Shown here: positions 23,001 through 35,690 of the stretch, piece by piece
Numbering within the stretch: the first letter of the stretch is position 1
Layout of the letters: each line of letters opens with the position of its first letter
From: Siphonodentalium dalli
Taxonomy: Eukaryota > Mollusca > Scaphopoda > Gadilida > Siphonodentaliidae
Direction of reading: 5' to 3'
DNA: 64,000 nt
Assembly (NCBI GenBank): GCA_032622095.1
Contig: CP136065.1
Span: 64,967,031 to 65,031,030, forward strand
Notes under the pieces: model-generated
What the model saw: the letters and a program-made list of their open reading frames with translations, nothing else
Databases searched by the model: none
What the model was told of the DNA's origin: nothing
Position numbers and translations under genes: made by a program

Positions 23001-24030
23001 TCCCCATGGGGGTGCTCCACCAAATTCACACCCCCTTGAACCAAACATCAAACTCACAGGTTCGCAGAATTCTATTTGCAACCTCTTGGAAGTATCCAAC
23101 CTGACACACCCTAAGATTGTAAAATTACCAACTTTTACTGGTTGACAAATCAAACAATGAGAACAATTCCAGCCTATATATGGTCACATTATGGTGTCAA
23201 ATTAATGTCCAACTAATGTTGTGTCAGGCATGACATTTCTAACTGCTGTAAATGTACCAAATGTTAGTTTAAACATATTTATTTGTCAATTTTAGATAAC
23301 ACATGATATATAACACATACATTGTTTATACAGACATTGGGATTGGAGGACGAAAAGTGCTGACTCACTTAAGGGTACCCCCATATGTTATTACACTGAA
23401 AAATGTCTAATTGGTAATGGCAAAGCAACATGACTACCAAAAACAAGTTGAACAAATATACAGATCACCGGTCACCCCATCCCCCGAGTTAGTCATAAGT
23501 TTGTATATGTATTTGTTTAAAATCGGGTTTGTTTGTTGAGTTTGCTGTATCATTGTTTGGAATAGTTAGTCAACAGAACCATGATTTGCCTCATGTATGA
23601 ATGACTGTACAGCTAAGATAATTGTACCAAAGTTCGGGGGGTCAAGACACCCCAACCAACCCCTGTCGCCACGTCCCTGTACAACTGACAAGTTTCGTGT
23701 GTTCTTCACAACGTCTTCGTAATTTGATTCAGGAGATCTAGAGCTGTTAGAAATGCTTGCCCTCGTTAATAAACACACTTTAACTTGAAAAAAGAAGAAG
23801 ATGCGATTAAGATAATTAGGTGCCATGTATATAAACATAGAAGAAAAGCATGGCTTTCACAACAAACGTGAACGTTATAAATATAAGATGCAAATGATAC
23901 TTGTGTCAAATACATGCGTCATGCTTGACGCTGGGAGAACATTAAACATAGTATCGGAGACCACGTGGATTTCAAAATCTGACCTAGAATCCGTATAATC
24001 TCGATTTAGCCCCGCCCCGTAATCGGTTTA
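20046..24030. other. No gene recognised; two small repeats
   Basis: At 21713-21808 a 48-bp unit starting GTAAAAGATTTACTTTATAT is duplicated exactly in tandem. At 22060-22200 there are two AATCTGGATTCAGAT segments related to the hairpin at 24031. Otherwise no exon, RNA gene or element termini were recognised in this 4-kb stretch. Confidence 0.45.
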
Positions 24031-24107
24031 GGATTCTGAATCCAGATTCTCGCACCAAATAACGACTCTGAGTCGTTTTTTGGTGGGAGAATCTGGATTC
24101 AGAATCC
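24031..24107. mobile_element. 77-bp hairpin element
   Basis: The arms GGATTCTGAATCCAGATTCT and AGAATCTGGATTCAGAATCC pair around ACGACTCTGAGTCGT, itself a palindrome. Similar arms are at 22060-22095 and 22195-22225. It directly abuts the 68-bp satellite. Confidence 0.7.
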
Positions 24108-24408
24108 TTAGCAGAATCCTTAGCAGTTTAGCAGCATAGCACCGCTAGAATTCAGTTTGAAACTCTTTGTTTTTATTTTCATTCCTTAGCAGTTTATAAT
24201 TCAGTTTGAAAGTCTTCATTTTTAATATTTTCATTCCTTATAAGTTTAGCAATATAGCACTGCTAGAATTCAGTTTGAAACTCTTTTTGTTATAAATACT
24301 AGAATTCAGTTTGAAACTCTCTTTTTTAATATTTTCATTCCTTAGCAGTTTAGCAGCATAACACCGCTAGACTTCAGTTTGAAACTCTCTTTTTTAATAT
24401 GTTCATTC
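24108..24408. repeat. 68-bp satellite, left block
   Basis: About four and a half imperfect copies of a 68-bp unit containing TTAGCAGCATAGCACCGCTA and CAGTTTGAAACTC. The block stops at TTCATTC and resumes at CTTAGCAG at 25121 after the LINE insert, restoring the unit. Three more diverged copies lie at 28150-28345. Confidence 0.8.
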
Positions 24409-25120
24409 AATTTCAATTTGTTTATTTCACTCGTTTAAATCACATGAGATATACGAGGAACATAATAAATTACATGTATATAACAAATTGATTTGTGGTT
24501 TTGGTGTAAATGTCTCATTGTGGAATAGTTGTGGTTTCGATAGGCGGTGAATCCAATATTAGTTCTATTTTCCGTATAAATTGACTCAGTTTTCGTAGTA
24601 TAATTATTTCATCACTTTGCATTATTTTTTTTAAATTCAAAGTATTTATCAAAGGGGCAATACATTTGGGAAGTAAATATCGGCGTTCAGACTGCAACGA
24701 ATCACATACCATAATATAATGATACTCATCACCAATTACATTTTGATTACACTTTTTACATAACCTATATTTGAGCAGTATATCATTCCACGACCCTGTT
24801 TCGATTGATAAATGGTGAGTTGAACATCTAAATCTCAACAATGTCAGTGCGTCTGCTTTAGGTAATTTAATTAAATAATTCTCTAATTTCATCTAATATA
24901 TAATCTTTGAATATTTTGTAATTCCGGCATTTACTTTTTTCGTCAATCGTTTTACGCCATTCTGTGCGGTATTGGTCTTGCAGTGAAATTTGAATCGTTC
25001 GTTTTAAGCATTCAATATCGATATCCACCGAATTTTGGGTGGTCCATAGGTATGTAAGACCGCATTTTGTCGAAATATCTCTTAAGTGTTTAACCCATCC
25101 GTGGATATTGTCTACGTCTA
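24409..25120 (-). pseudogene. LINE (non-LTR) reverse-transcriptase C-terminal fragment
   Basis: On the minus strand an open frame (24892-24515) reads a typical LINE ORF2 tail: RFRCSTHHLSIETGSWNDI, then a CCHC zinc knuckle LCKKCNQNVIGDEYHYIMVC (C-x2-C-x9-H-x4-C). Upstream, 25118-24896 continues the same protein in another frame (GWVKHLRDISTKCGLTYLWT, LQDQYRTEWRKTIDEKSKCR), so one frameshift lies near 24895. The element is 5'-truncated at 25120 and has an AT-rich 3' tail at 24409-24514. This is the usual shape of a dead-on-arrival LINE. It sits exactly between two halves of a satellite unit. The clade (CR1/L2-like or other) is not determined. Confidence 0.8.
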
Positions 25121-25922
25121 CTTAGCAGTTTAGCAGCATAGCACCGCTAGAATTCAGTTTGAAACTCTCTTTTTTAATATTTACATTCCTTAGCAGTTTA
25201 GCAGCATAGCAACGCCAGAATTCAGTTTGAAACTCATGTTTTTTAAATATGTTCATTCGTTAGTAGTTTAGCAGCATAGCACCGCCAGAATTCAGTTTGA
25301 AACTCTCTTTTTAATATTTTCGTTCCTTAGCAGTATAGCAGCATAGCACCGCTAGAATTCAGTTTGAAACTCTCTTTTTTAACATTTTCATTCCTTAGCA
25401 GTTTAGCAACATAGCACCGCTAGAGTTCAGTTTGAAACTCTTTTTTTTTAATATTTTCATTCGTTAGCAGTTTAGCAACATAGCACCGCTAGAATTCAGT
25501 TTGAAACTCTCTTTTTTAATATTTACATTCCTTAGCAGTTTAGCAGCATATCAACGCCAGAATTCAGTTTGAAACTCATGTTTTTTAAATATTTTCATTC
25601 GTTAGTAGTTTAGCAGCATAGCACCGCCAGAATTCAGTTTGAAACTCTCTTTTTAATATTTTCGTTCCTTCGCAGTATAGCAGCATAGCACCGCTAGAAT
25701 TCAGTTTGAAACTCTCTTTTTTAACATTTTCATTCCTTAGCAGTTTAGCAACATAGCACCGCTAGAGTTCAGTTTGAAACTCTTGTTTTTTAATATTTTC
25801 ATTCGTTAGCAGTTTAGCAACATAGCACCGCTAGAATTCAGTTTGAAACTCTTGTTTTTTTAACATTTTCATTTCTTAGCAGTTTAGCAACATAGCACAG
25901 CTAGAATTCAGTTTGAAACTCT
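25121..25922. repeat. 68-bp satellite, right block with five-unit higher-order repeat
   Basis: About twelve copies of the 68-bp unit. Diagnostic variants (CAACGCCAGAATTC with AACTCATG, followed by TTAGTAGTT) occur near 25205 and again near 25548. The five units between them have the same variant order as the next five, giving a higher-order period of about 342 bp. Confidence 0.8.
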
Positions 25923-26119
25923 ATTTACGCCACAAGGTGGTGTAAGCTGTATTACAGTTTTTCATGTTAGAGCGGACGATCGATAATCCACTGGGCGAAT
26001 GTATTATGGTTAGGTATTTTTTCGTACTTGAGTATAAACCGTACCGATAGAGTGACGATAGTCCAACAAAGATTAGCACATGTGTTTACGTCACCGGTGT
26101 AATTGTGGGGACATGTTTC

Positions 26120-26910
26120 TATTATGAAGGTTCGCTACCCGAAGGTCCACTATTCCGAAGGTTCTCTATTCTGAATACTTGCTATTTCGAAGGTTCACTA
26201 TTCCGAAGGTTCGCTATTCCGAAGGTTCTCTATTCCGAAGGTTTTTGTTATTTTTAGGTTAATTCTATTGAGAGGGTTCATTATCACGAAGATTGTTTTT
26301 ATGGAGTGTGCGCTCACATCCGAACTGATCCTGCGCGCATACCGATACAGATACAGGAGGAAATAACTTAGAACATTAAATGTGATTTTGTTTTGTTTTC
26401 GCGGGTTTTCTTGAGATTTAATGTGATTACGTGGGCCCATACCTTTGAATTCTTGGCATATAATATGAATGTTGTGGTATATATGGACCCTCCTGCATTG
26501 GGACATGACACAGGTACAGTTGACTTAAGTGCTGTTCTGTGCGGGCTCCAATTTGGGGTTCAATATTTTAAGGGCCAAATTTTATAATTTTATGGGCCCA
26601 TACCTTTGAACTCTGGACATATAATATGAATATTAGGGGCCATGTCTCTATTCCGAAGGTTCACTATCCCGAAGGTACACTATTCCGAAATTTCTCTGAA
26701 TGTTCGCTATTCCGAAGGTTCACCAATCCGAAGGTTCGCTATTCCGAAGGTTCTCTATTCCGAAGGTTTTTGTTAATTTAAGGTTAATTCTATATTCTAA
26801 AGTATTGAGAGGGTTCATTATCACGAAGATTCTTTTTATGAAGGAAATAACTTAAAACATTAAATGTGATATTGTTTTGTTTTCGTGGGTTTTCTTGAGT
26901 TTAATGTCAT
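26120..26910. repeat. CCGAAGGTT minisatellite within a roughly 300-bp direct duplication
   Basis: Short units of TTCGCTATTCCGAAGG and TTCTCTATTCCGAAGG are tandemly arranged at 26130-26240 and again at 26650-26770. Each is followed by TTAATTCTAT, GAGAGGGTTCATTATCACGA and TTTGTTTTCG.GGGTTTTCTTGAG in the same order, so the minisatellite and its flank were duplicated together. Confidence 0.7.
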
Positions 26911-27399
26911 TACGTATGACCTTATTTCTCATTACATATTCACGCCAAGCAGCCCACACAATTGCTATGTTTCCATGCGATTTAATGTCATTACGTGTGA
27001 CCTAATATCTCAATAATCTGAGACAAGAGTACGCCTGCTAAAGGCGAATTATAACAGTGGGGCTATAACGCTCAATGAATACTGGAGGCAATAACAAACT
27101 GCGCAGCAGAATATCGCTGACTAGACGAGTATGAGATGAGCCTAACTGCAATTGTGACTTTGTTTAAAGGCCCACTTAATTTTCGAGTCATTGATTTTTG
27201 TTATAGTATATACGGTTTTAATAACAATTTATGCCATAAAATTTGAATAAAATACTATACTTCATCACCATTTGAAACGCAGAATAATTCTATCTCCTAG
27301 TTTGAAACACCTTTAAAAAACCGCGACAAGTTGTGCGTCGTATATCTAGCAATTAGCAACTAAAATGTCCTCTTCGGCTTTCCATAGATTTCAACGTAA

Positions 27400-27955
27400 T
27401 TTGATACTTAGGGGTATTTGTGTCCGGGAAGTGTTTTGGACGGGTCAAATCGTGACCCCGACCTGATCTTGACCTTTAAAACTGTCAATGCAAGGTCAAT
27501 TTGGGTAAAACGGACGAATTTCGGCGAAATTTGATACCTAGTGATATTTTGTCCGGGGAGTGTTTTGAACGGGTCAAATCGTTACCTCGGCGTAACCTTG
27601 ACCTTCAATGTGGTCAATCAAAGGTCAAATCGGGTAAAACGGATGGATATCGACGAAATTTGATACCTATGGGTGCTTTTGTCGGGGGAGTGTTTTGGAC
27701 GGGTCAAATCATGACTCCGACCTTACCTTCACCTTCAAAATTGTTAATTAAAGGTCAAGTTGGGTAAAACGGACGGATTTCGACGAAATTTGATACCTAT
27801 AGGGGTATTTTTCTCCGGGGCGGGGGTGTTTTGGACGGGTCAAATCGTGACCCTGACCTGACCTTGACTTTCGAAATAGTCAATTCAAGGTCAAATCGCG
27901 CCTTTCGCCGGAAATCAGATGGGAAACAGCCCGGACGAAGTCGGGCCCATCAGCT
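27400..27955 (+). mobile_element. Helitron-like element fragment (GGTCAAGGTCA repeat family)
   Basis: About four tandem units of roughly 125 bp contain GGACGGGTCAAATCGTGACC and TGACCTTGACCTTCAAAATG, the same interior as element A and 37816-38283. It ends with GCCCGGACGAAGTCGGGC, then CATCAGCTTG in place of CTAG, so the 3' end has decayed. A 5' TC end was not located. An open frame at 27501-27767 is a repeat translation. Confidence 0.55.
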
Positions 27956-28599
27956 TGTGTAATAAAGAAGACAGTTTGAAGAATGTAATGTATAACACGA
28001 TAAACGGGAAAACTTGAAATATGGAAGTATGCAAATTTCCCACATAAAATTTGAAAGCTAGTTTTTAGTATAATTATATTATAATTTGTATTTATGGCTA
28101 ATAATATGATATTGGTGGCGTTACCATTTCTGACTATGGTTTTCTTGGTTTTCATTCGTTAGCAGTTCAGCAGCATAGCACCGTTATAACTCAGTTTGAA
28201 ATTAATTTGTCATATTTTCATGCATTAGCAGTTTAGCAGCATAGCGGTTCTAGAAACCAGTTTAAAACTCTATTTTCTTCATGTTTTCATTCGTTAGCAG
28301 TTAATGTTTAGCACTTTAGCAGCATAGCACTGCTAGCATCGAGTCTAAAACTCCCTTTTCTACAGACTTCGCGTTTGGTCATCCATTTTGAATCGGGGGA
28401 AATGTGTGAATAAATGTACAGTTCGGAAACAAGAATACGAAACCGCTTTTCCGGCACTAGATATCTTTGACTTTACTTTGATGTAGCAGTTAGCACCTAA
28501 AAATACGAATACCCAAACAATTTTGACCACGTTTCTTGCCATATATGCAAAAAACCTTTGCGACAAATTTCAAACATCTTTCCGATAAATCGAAAAATA

Positions 28600-29045
28600 T
28601 AATCACCCAGTACGTAGTCTGAGAGTTATCGTAAAGATGTTTGAGATTTATCGTAAAGTTTGCGAGTTATCGCAAAGGTGTTTGTGATTTTTCGCAAAGT
28701 TGTTTTGTGATTTATTGCAAAGGTTTGCTTCCATTATCCCACATGGATGCTGGCTGTGAAAGTCCGATCGTTCTATGTTAGCCCAACCGTGCTATTATTG
28801 ATCGAATGGTGGTTTACCCAGACTTGTTGAAGATGTCTGGTTTATATTTATATTTATACGGTTCAAGCCCATTAGTGCCAATGCATAAAAATATATCTCC
28901 GATAAATCACAAACCATTGCGATTAATCGCAAACCTTTGTGATCAATCGAAAACCTTTGCAATAAATCGCATATATGTATTGCAAAGTAGTTTGTGATTC
29001 GCAAGGGTTTGCGATTTATCGCAAGGTAGTTTTTTACTTATCGGG
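28600..29045. repeat. TTATCGCAAAG minisatellite, both orientations
   Basis: Variants of GATTTATCGCAAAGGTTTG recur about every 20 bases at 28620-28730, and their reverse complement at 28890-28960, returning to the first orientation at 28980-29040. The arms could pair into an imperfect hairpin. Confidence 0.6.
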
Positions 29046-29489
29046 CTATCATAGATCGATTGGTGTTTCATCCAGATATGTTTAAGATGCTTGATTTATA
29101 ATGTTTACTTTAATATTATTGCACACAAGTTAAGAAATTTGGCCGATTATTTTAGACATTCAGACCAAATTTACCCCACATGCAAGGAACAGTTCAGGGA
29201 AATCCTAAAATCGAGATATTAAACCTGGAATTAAGTACAAAAACACGATCAAGGTTCTATACTAATAACAGTAATACATGTCATACATGTATAATTCAGA
29301 TTATTTAATTTTGCACTATGCAAGTGAGTCCATGTAACTGATAACATGATCTCGAAACTCGATCGTGGTTTTGTACTTAATTCGATGTTTAAACGCCATA
29401 TATAGTAGCATTATATGGAATCGAACATGCCACATTGTTAAATTTGCCGTCGGCCATTTTTCGTAATTTCGAGTGCATTGGTATCTGGG

Positions 29490-29935
29490 CAGGTTCTCCA
29501 AATAGTACATCTATGTTTGGTTCTCTGAAGTACCAAATTGCTACGTACTATGAATAGTACCTAAATACTTCAGAGTAGCTGCCTTGATAGTTGGTACTTC
29601 AGATAATATAATGGGCGTGTAAAGAAAGCATGTGTGCGTGTATTTCTTGGCACTTCATATCGTGTGCGTCATGTCATCGGTGACATAAAGACGGGTTGGG
29701 TATTAGATGCATAATGCCCGGATAGGTACTCCACATAACCTAGAATTAGGTACCCCACATAACCTAAATATTGGTACTCCACAGAACTTAAATATATAGG
29801 TACTCCAGAGAACCTTATATATAGGTACTCCAGAATACTTAAATATTTGGTAGGTACTCTGGAGTACCAACAATTAGGTACTCCCTCTGGGACAAATACT
29901 AGTTCATACGTAGGTACACCAGGGTACCTATTGTT
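29490..29935. repeat. GGTACTCC minisatellite
   Basis: Units of about 28-30 bp such as AGGTACTCCACATAACCTAA repeat eight or more times with AT-rich variation, and short inverted versions (GGAGTACC) also occur. Confidence 0.65.
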
Positions 29936-32844
29936 TTAAGAGTGTGGGCTGGGACGAGTCCACTCTCACCTAAGATAATTACGACGCCCAAAACAGAGAG
30001 ATGACAAGCTTTATATTCCATTGACCAGTCAAATGTTATAATATGAAATTGTTGTTCAAATGATATGTTTTTGAACTATATAATTATATCCTTATTTGTT
30101 CGCTTTTTGTCGAGGTTTTGCAAGCATCGCGAAAATTCACAAAGTTACCCATCGGTTTTAACTTGAAAACTAGTACAACAAATTAATTTGAGAGTGCCTT
30201 TTATGATATACTGGCTTTGAGAAGCGACATCATAACGCTTTGTATAGGCTATCAGTTAAATTGTGGGTGAAACAATTCAAACGTGCATAATATTCCTTTT
30301 ATAAATCGATATTTGGTCATCAAATGGGCTCAGGTATGTACGATTTAATTAAGTTCGATTATAGAAAACGTTAGTGTAGAATCTGTTAAGTCATTTTCAG
30401 GACTCCAGACTAATTCCCACACAAAGTGATGAACTCGAGACGAAAGCCGCTCGTGTGAATTGTTATATTCTTCTGCATCCACGCATGAGATAATTCCGGT
30501 ATTCACTCGAGAACGGGAGGTGGCCTCCACATATCAAACAACTCATACTGGTGCGCGAATTATTCCTACAACACTTGATATGGCAAGACAATATACAGTC
30601 ACGTACACACAATCAAAGCTGCTGTTAAAGCTACCAAATATGTCTAACTATCAGGCCTTCGAATTCACGTTGCACCAGATCCTCACAATGTTATACTCTA
30701 CCGTGGGGAACCTGGAAATAGGGCCATGTCAGCGGGTTCACAATGTGAACTTCACATTAAAAGCCGACCGCCTGCGAATGCACTCGACCGTAACGTCCCC
30801 ATGAGTCAGAATGAGGTGGCTCATGCACTGTCGTGCAGAATAGACCTGCATGTACCAAAGTTCCCATCCCCAAGTCAGTAGCTTGAGCGGAAACGGCATT
30901 GTTAACCCATAACTTACGGTCAGGTCCGTCAGGTCCGCAAAACAACAAGGCACGGATATCATATCGTGCAGCGAACACCCATATGCATCCATGTTTAAGT
31001 TGATAGCTATAGGTCGGCCTTAAGTATCCATATAAGCCCCGTAGGCTATCCTATTGGTGTTATTGATCATATATGCACCAGGTGTGGCAGTGGGGGGGGG
31101 GTATACAGGGGGATATACAATGGTAAGCTTACGGGATCCTACATCACCCCTGTCTGGAAGTGCAGCTCCCAGTATCGGAGAAATCCTGACCCCTGATATA
31201 AGACCCGCGTGAAGTTTAGGAAATTACAATATTCAATTGGGAGTAGACAACAAAATGGGTGCGAATGGTTTTATTAAAAGTGGACTGGAAATACCATTCA
31301 AGTAAACTTAATGGAAACCACAAGACATTGTGGGATTTATTCCGAAATCGCTCAAAATTCATTTATACAAATTTCAACATCCATATCCACAGCTAATACC
31401 ATAGAATGCACCTTATAAATATGGTTCGGATTGCACGGAAACAACATAAATTCCCCAAAACAAAAGTTGTTGTATAAAACAGTAAACATTAATGTTCATG
31501 CAGGTATTGTGCCTATGCATTTGGATTAAGGGTCCCGAAGTGCACTAATCAGTAAGGTCCATAGCACATTCACCGTTATATGTAGGCCGACCAGATACCG
31601 ATTGATATGTAATAACAAATGGAGATTAACCTGATTCCTGTATCTGGGCATGCTTGTGTGTTACTTTTCCGGGGGTCGTTGGCGTCAGCATGTAGTGGTG
31701 AGATTTCGTATTGAAATTCAGGTTTTGTGCAATAAAACCTACGATATCATATATAGACAACTTTATTTAAGTATGATATACCAAAAGAAATTATTAAAAT
31801 TATGATAAAAATAGTACATAATTATTCACACATAACCATAAGTTGACAACTGATTAGGATGGAGATGGAATGGTGAAACCCCATGTATAGTCCGAAGAGC
31901 GATCCCTTCCGTTTCCAATCCATTAATGTCACGTAGTTCTAACGTCATATTAGATGCTGGAAGTGTATTCTATGTGCTAAATAATCACTCGTTCTTTACA
32001 CAATGGATCATCCCAGTCAGTTATATCACAAAAGGCCGATAGGCCATGAAACACAAATGTCTTACAATGAAACAATAGTTTCCCATTCAAATTAAAAATG
32101 TTTATACAACATAACGAGATATAATGCGTCATATTTTAAAACGCCATTTTAGAGTGAATGTGGAATGTAGAACGATTAAGATATATAACTAATTGATAAC
32201 TAATGTAAAAAATGTACACGTGTATACGGCTATGTCTGAATCTCACTAATAATTAGAGCTTTTTAAGTATGCTTGAAATTCAAACACTTGTCCATAATAA
32301 TGTGTCTTTGAAGTCGTCACCGGTGGCACAATGTTGCATTTAGAACATATCCATGCATGGCAAGTTCATGGGTATAAAGAAAGGTCTGAGTGAACCACAG
32401 ATTAACTATAATAGCCTGATCGGGCTACAATAGACTGAGCGGTCTTCCTGCCACAGTGCTCACTGTTGTAGGAGAGGGAACTCTAAATTTCTTAACAATT
32501 TGAATATGCTAATTTGTTTGAATATATGTATACATGTATGTTTGTTTTGAATATCGCAAATGAAATAAGAATTAATTTTTATGGGGATAGGTTACGTGGC
32601 ATGTATGCACGAGTAAACATTGCTTATACGGATAATACATGTAATATTTTGGATACACAATACGAAATAGGCGTGAAACACCTTGTTCTGGTCTCAAAAA
32701 CATCAAAATACTGCATGATCGCCGAAAATCGAAAAACCAGCCCGACCACAACGTTGTTGCCATCAAAACCACAACGGCGTTGTCATTTTTTCGCTGCTGT
32801 TGACCCACTTCGATTGGGATTTTATTGAATATTTAGGCCATTGG
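29936..32844. other. No feature recognised
   Basis: Nearly 3 kb of unique-looking sequence. Open frames at 30345-30530 (-), 30460-30804 (+) and 30757-30978 (-) overlap one another, show no recognisable motif and lack convincing splice sites. A G-run lies near 31088-31096. Confidence 0.45.
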
Positions 32845-33265
32845 AGAGTTGGGGCCGTTACCAGCATGATCGGGGATAATTTTTCTTACGTGGAGAATAC
32901 CAGCGGGGTGTCAAATTGTGTTCAGGGGTGAGCAAATAAGGCTTTCATGTCGTGGAACCATGGTCAGAATGCCCACCCTGGCATTTTGTGTAGGCTATTT
33001 CTCAGCCATGCAAACAAACAGAGAGCCAGGGAAGCGCTCGTTCTTTGTGTGTAATATCTTTCTTCAGGACTGTGGGGGGGGGGGGGTCTCATTATAATAA
33101 ATATGCACATTAACTCCCCATCCCGATTTTGGTGATCAGCCCTCTCCTACCCGCTTGCGAATTTCGCCAAAAACAACGTACAACGGCGTTTCGACACACC
33201 ACAACGGCGTTTCGCCACACCACAACGGCCAAACGCACACCACAACGGGGAAACGGTTGGTCAGT
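32845..33265 (+). repeat. Dispersed repeat R2, copy 2
   Basis: Inverted relative to 13315-13735 with the same landmarks, including a 13-15-base G-run near 33066-33080 and three CCACACCACAACGGC-type units near 33190-33245. The two copies are diverged. Confidence 0.75.
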
Positions 33266-33272
33266 GTGATTA

Positions 33273-33434
33273 TCGGTACAGTGAAGTGATGTGGGCTGCA
33301 GTAACACACCGAGTTGACGATGTCAGAACGCCGTATCAAACGAGCTGCCGCAGGCAGCGAGTTTGATGCGGCGATCTGACATCGTCAACGAGACTGATAC
33401 TGCAGTCCATATCACTTCACTGTACCGATAAAGC
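33273..33434. mobile_element. Hairpin MITE, about 160 bp
   Basis: Inverted ends TATCGGTACAGTGAAGTGAT and its complement, followed by CTGCAGTA and GACGATGTCAGA arms, enclose a centre of CTGCCGCAGGCAG. The flanking target duplication is not clear. Confidence 0.7.
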
Positions 33435-33752
33435 GTTTATTATATGACACATTTTTGGTTCATCCCATGTCACAAAGGGCAAAACTACATCGTTACACCA
33501 TCCCATGTCATCACCCGGGCAAAAGTACTCCATTGAACATTCCCAGTCATCACCCGAAACTCCCAATTTCAACTTCCGGTGACCTAATTCCACGGGCTAC
33601 TGATACGGAATTCAAAGGACACTGATACGGAATTCATAGAATACCGATACGGCTCACGACCAGACAAACGTTTTCCGACTGCTCGGAATTTATCGCCAAA
33701 CAATAGTGGTATTTGTAAGGGATTAGTGGTAGTCATATAATAAAGGCCGTGG

Positions 33753-34286
33753 CTAAAGAGCGGTATACCGCTCTTTAGTACCAAACGCTAAAGAGCGGTA
33801 TACCGCTCTTTAGCTATATGGCCCTGATACGCTAAAGAACGGTATCCCGCTCTTTAGCGTTTGGTGATAAAGAGCGGTACGCTCTTTAATACCAAACGCT
33901 AAAGAGTGGTATACCACTCTTTAGCTATATGGGCCTGATACGATAAAGAACGGTATACCGCTCTTTAGCGATTGGTGCTAAAGAACGGTATACCGCTCTT
34001 CGGTGTTTGCGCTAAAGAACGGCATACTGCTATTTAGTGACAAACGCCAAAGAACGGTGTACCTGTCATACACTCAAGAGTGGTGTACACCGGTATATGC
34101 CGCTATTTAGTTATACATGGTCCTGAAGCGATAAAGAACGGTCTTACATTATCATCCGTATATGCTGCTCGATCTTTAGTGTCCGGCTATAAAGATCGGT
34201 ATACCGCTCTTTAGCCCTCATCGCTAAAGAGCGGTATACCGTTCTTTAACCCTCAGTGCTAAAGAGCGGTATACCGCTCTTTAGCC
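33753..34286. repeat. Array of 26-bp palindromes
   Basis: About a dozen palindromic units of the form CTAAAGAGCGGTATACC and its mirror half are laid end to end. Three are perfect over 26 bp (33753-33778, 33788-33813 and, with a compensated change, 33899-33924). Others are at about 33832-33857, 33867-33889, 33942-33968, 33978-34003, 34012-34037, 34188-34213, 34222-34247 and 34259-34284. The spacers are 9-30 bp and include ATATGG.CCTGATACG and CCAAACG, partly repeated. Paired changes on both arms (GAGCGG/CCGCTC versus GAGTGG/CCACTC) keep the symmetry in some units. Confidence 0.85.
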
Positions 34287-34304
34287 ACTCCATATAATAA
34301 ATGC

Positions 34305-34806
34305 ATTTATTTGATACATTTGCTTGAAAACTGTCCAAAAATTACCCGACAATTGGTATTTTCGCATTCCGACTAATCTGCCATCCGTAACATTACTTCG
34401 TACTCAACAGACTTTCAAATAATGGAAATCTGGTTACCTTATTCTACGACTCAGAGACTATAGAAACCAACAACAACATTTCAGTATAGTATCCCTTTAA
34501 AGCGACTTTCTTTCACGGTGAATCCATCCCCAAGTGTTGTATTCGGATTTCAGCAATCTACCCAAGCACGTTTTAAATATAGCTATATAGGCCTAACGAC
34601 CAGGTTATAGATATAGGTCCAAATGGCTAAAGAGTTCCGTCGTGTTCCATCGAGTCATATACATTGGAATGTTGGGATGTGTATGCTTCATCTACGGAAT
34701 TGTACTCTCCCTTGTGGATTGACGATGGTTCACGACTTCACAGTAGCGAAAGTCAGTATTAACTCAATCACATTTTATTCCACTGGGAAATAACCGGATT
34801 ATCCCT
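34305..34806. repeat. Direct repeat of the interior of the adjacent MITE
   Basis: 34305-34505 matches 35195-35400, sharing CTTCGTACTCAACAGACTTT and AGACTATAGAAACCAACAAC, and ends in a degenerate version of the same terminus. It is probably an older, truncated copy of the TTAA element that follows. Confidence 0.65.
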
Positions 34807-35398
34807 TTAAAGGGGTACTGTACGCCATTTTCATTAAATTTCCGGTGACAACAACGATCTAATATCGATAATATATAGAAACATAAGTAATTTGAGTCGA
34901 AGATGTATTCTGTAAACGCTCATGTTAATAGGCTATCTTAATATTTAATAATTTAAAAGTTAATAATTTGATATAAATTGAATTTATGACTGGAGCCATA
35001 AAATGGCGTCAATTAAATTACGAATTACCGTAATCAAACAAAGTAATTGAGGGATACTGGCTTGTTAAACCGATCGCACACACGATCGCTTTCAAATATT
35101 ATGATGATACGGGGAGAACACTCAAGCCACTCACTGACTAGCGACAATACAATAACTTAAATGATTATATGGGACTAGTATGCCTATAATATAACTTTTA
35201 TTTGATTCATTTGGTTGAAAACTGTACAAATATTACTCGACAACGACAATTTGTATTTTTGCATTCCGGTAAATTTGTCATCCGTAACACTACTTCGTAC
35301 TCAACAGACTTTCAAATAATGAATTTTTTTTTACCTTATTCTCCGACTCGGAGACTATAGAAACCAACAACAACATTTGGCGTACAGTACCCCTTTAA
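34807..35398. mobile_element. TTAA-flanked MITE, terminus AGGGGTACTGTACGCC
   Basis: Perfect inverted ends AGGGGTACTGTACGCCA and TGGCGTACAGTACCCCT lie directly inside TTAA at 34807-34810 and 35395-35398. The length is 592 bp and no coding sequence is present. The TTAA duplication points to a piggyBac-type transposase supplied elsewhere. Confidence 0.8.
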
Positions 35399-35690
35399 GA
35401 CTCGTTTTTCTTAAATTCGAACGCGAGCTTTCAGTCCTTCTTGAATGTATATAGACCAAATATTCTCTGTCCAAAACAGATTGGGATATCGGTTGGGTTG
35501 ATGCTGCTTTTGACCGCCCCGTTACTCTTCTATATAACGGGATTTCATTTAGACGTGGAGCCAGGGCATTCACTTGAACTTATGCATGTGATTAATCATC
35601 TGACATGTCCGCGAATAATCTGCCTTCAAAATGATATATTATTTACCGTGATATTAAAGGTAAAGTGGTGATACGATCGTTTAAAGGTAC

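Noticed and set aside
30345-30992. Four overlapping open frames, one with a GTAAGT near 30935 on the minus strand
   Set aside because: They overlap on both strands, lack a plausible acceptor and match no known motif.
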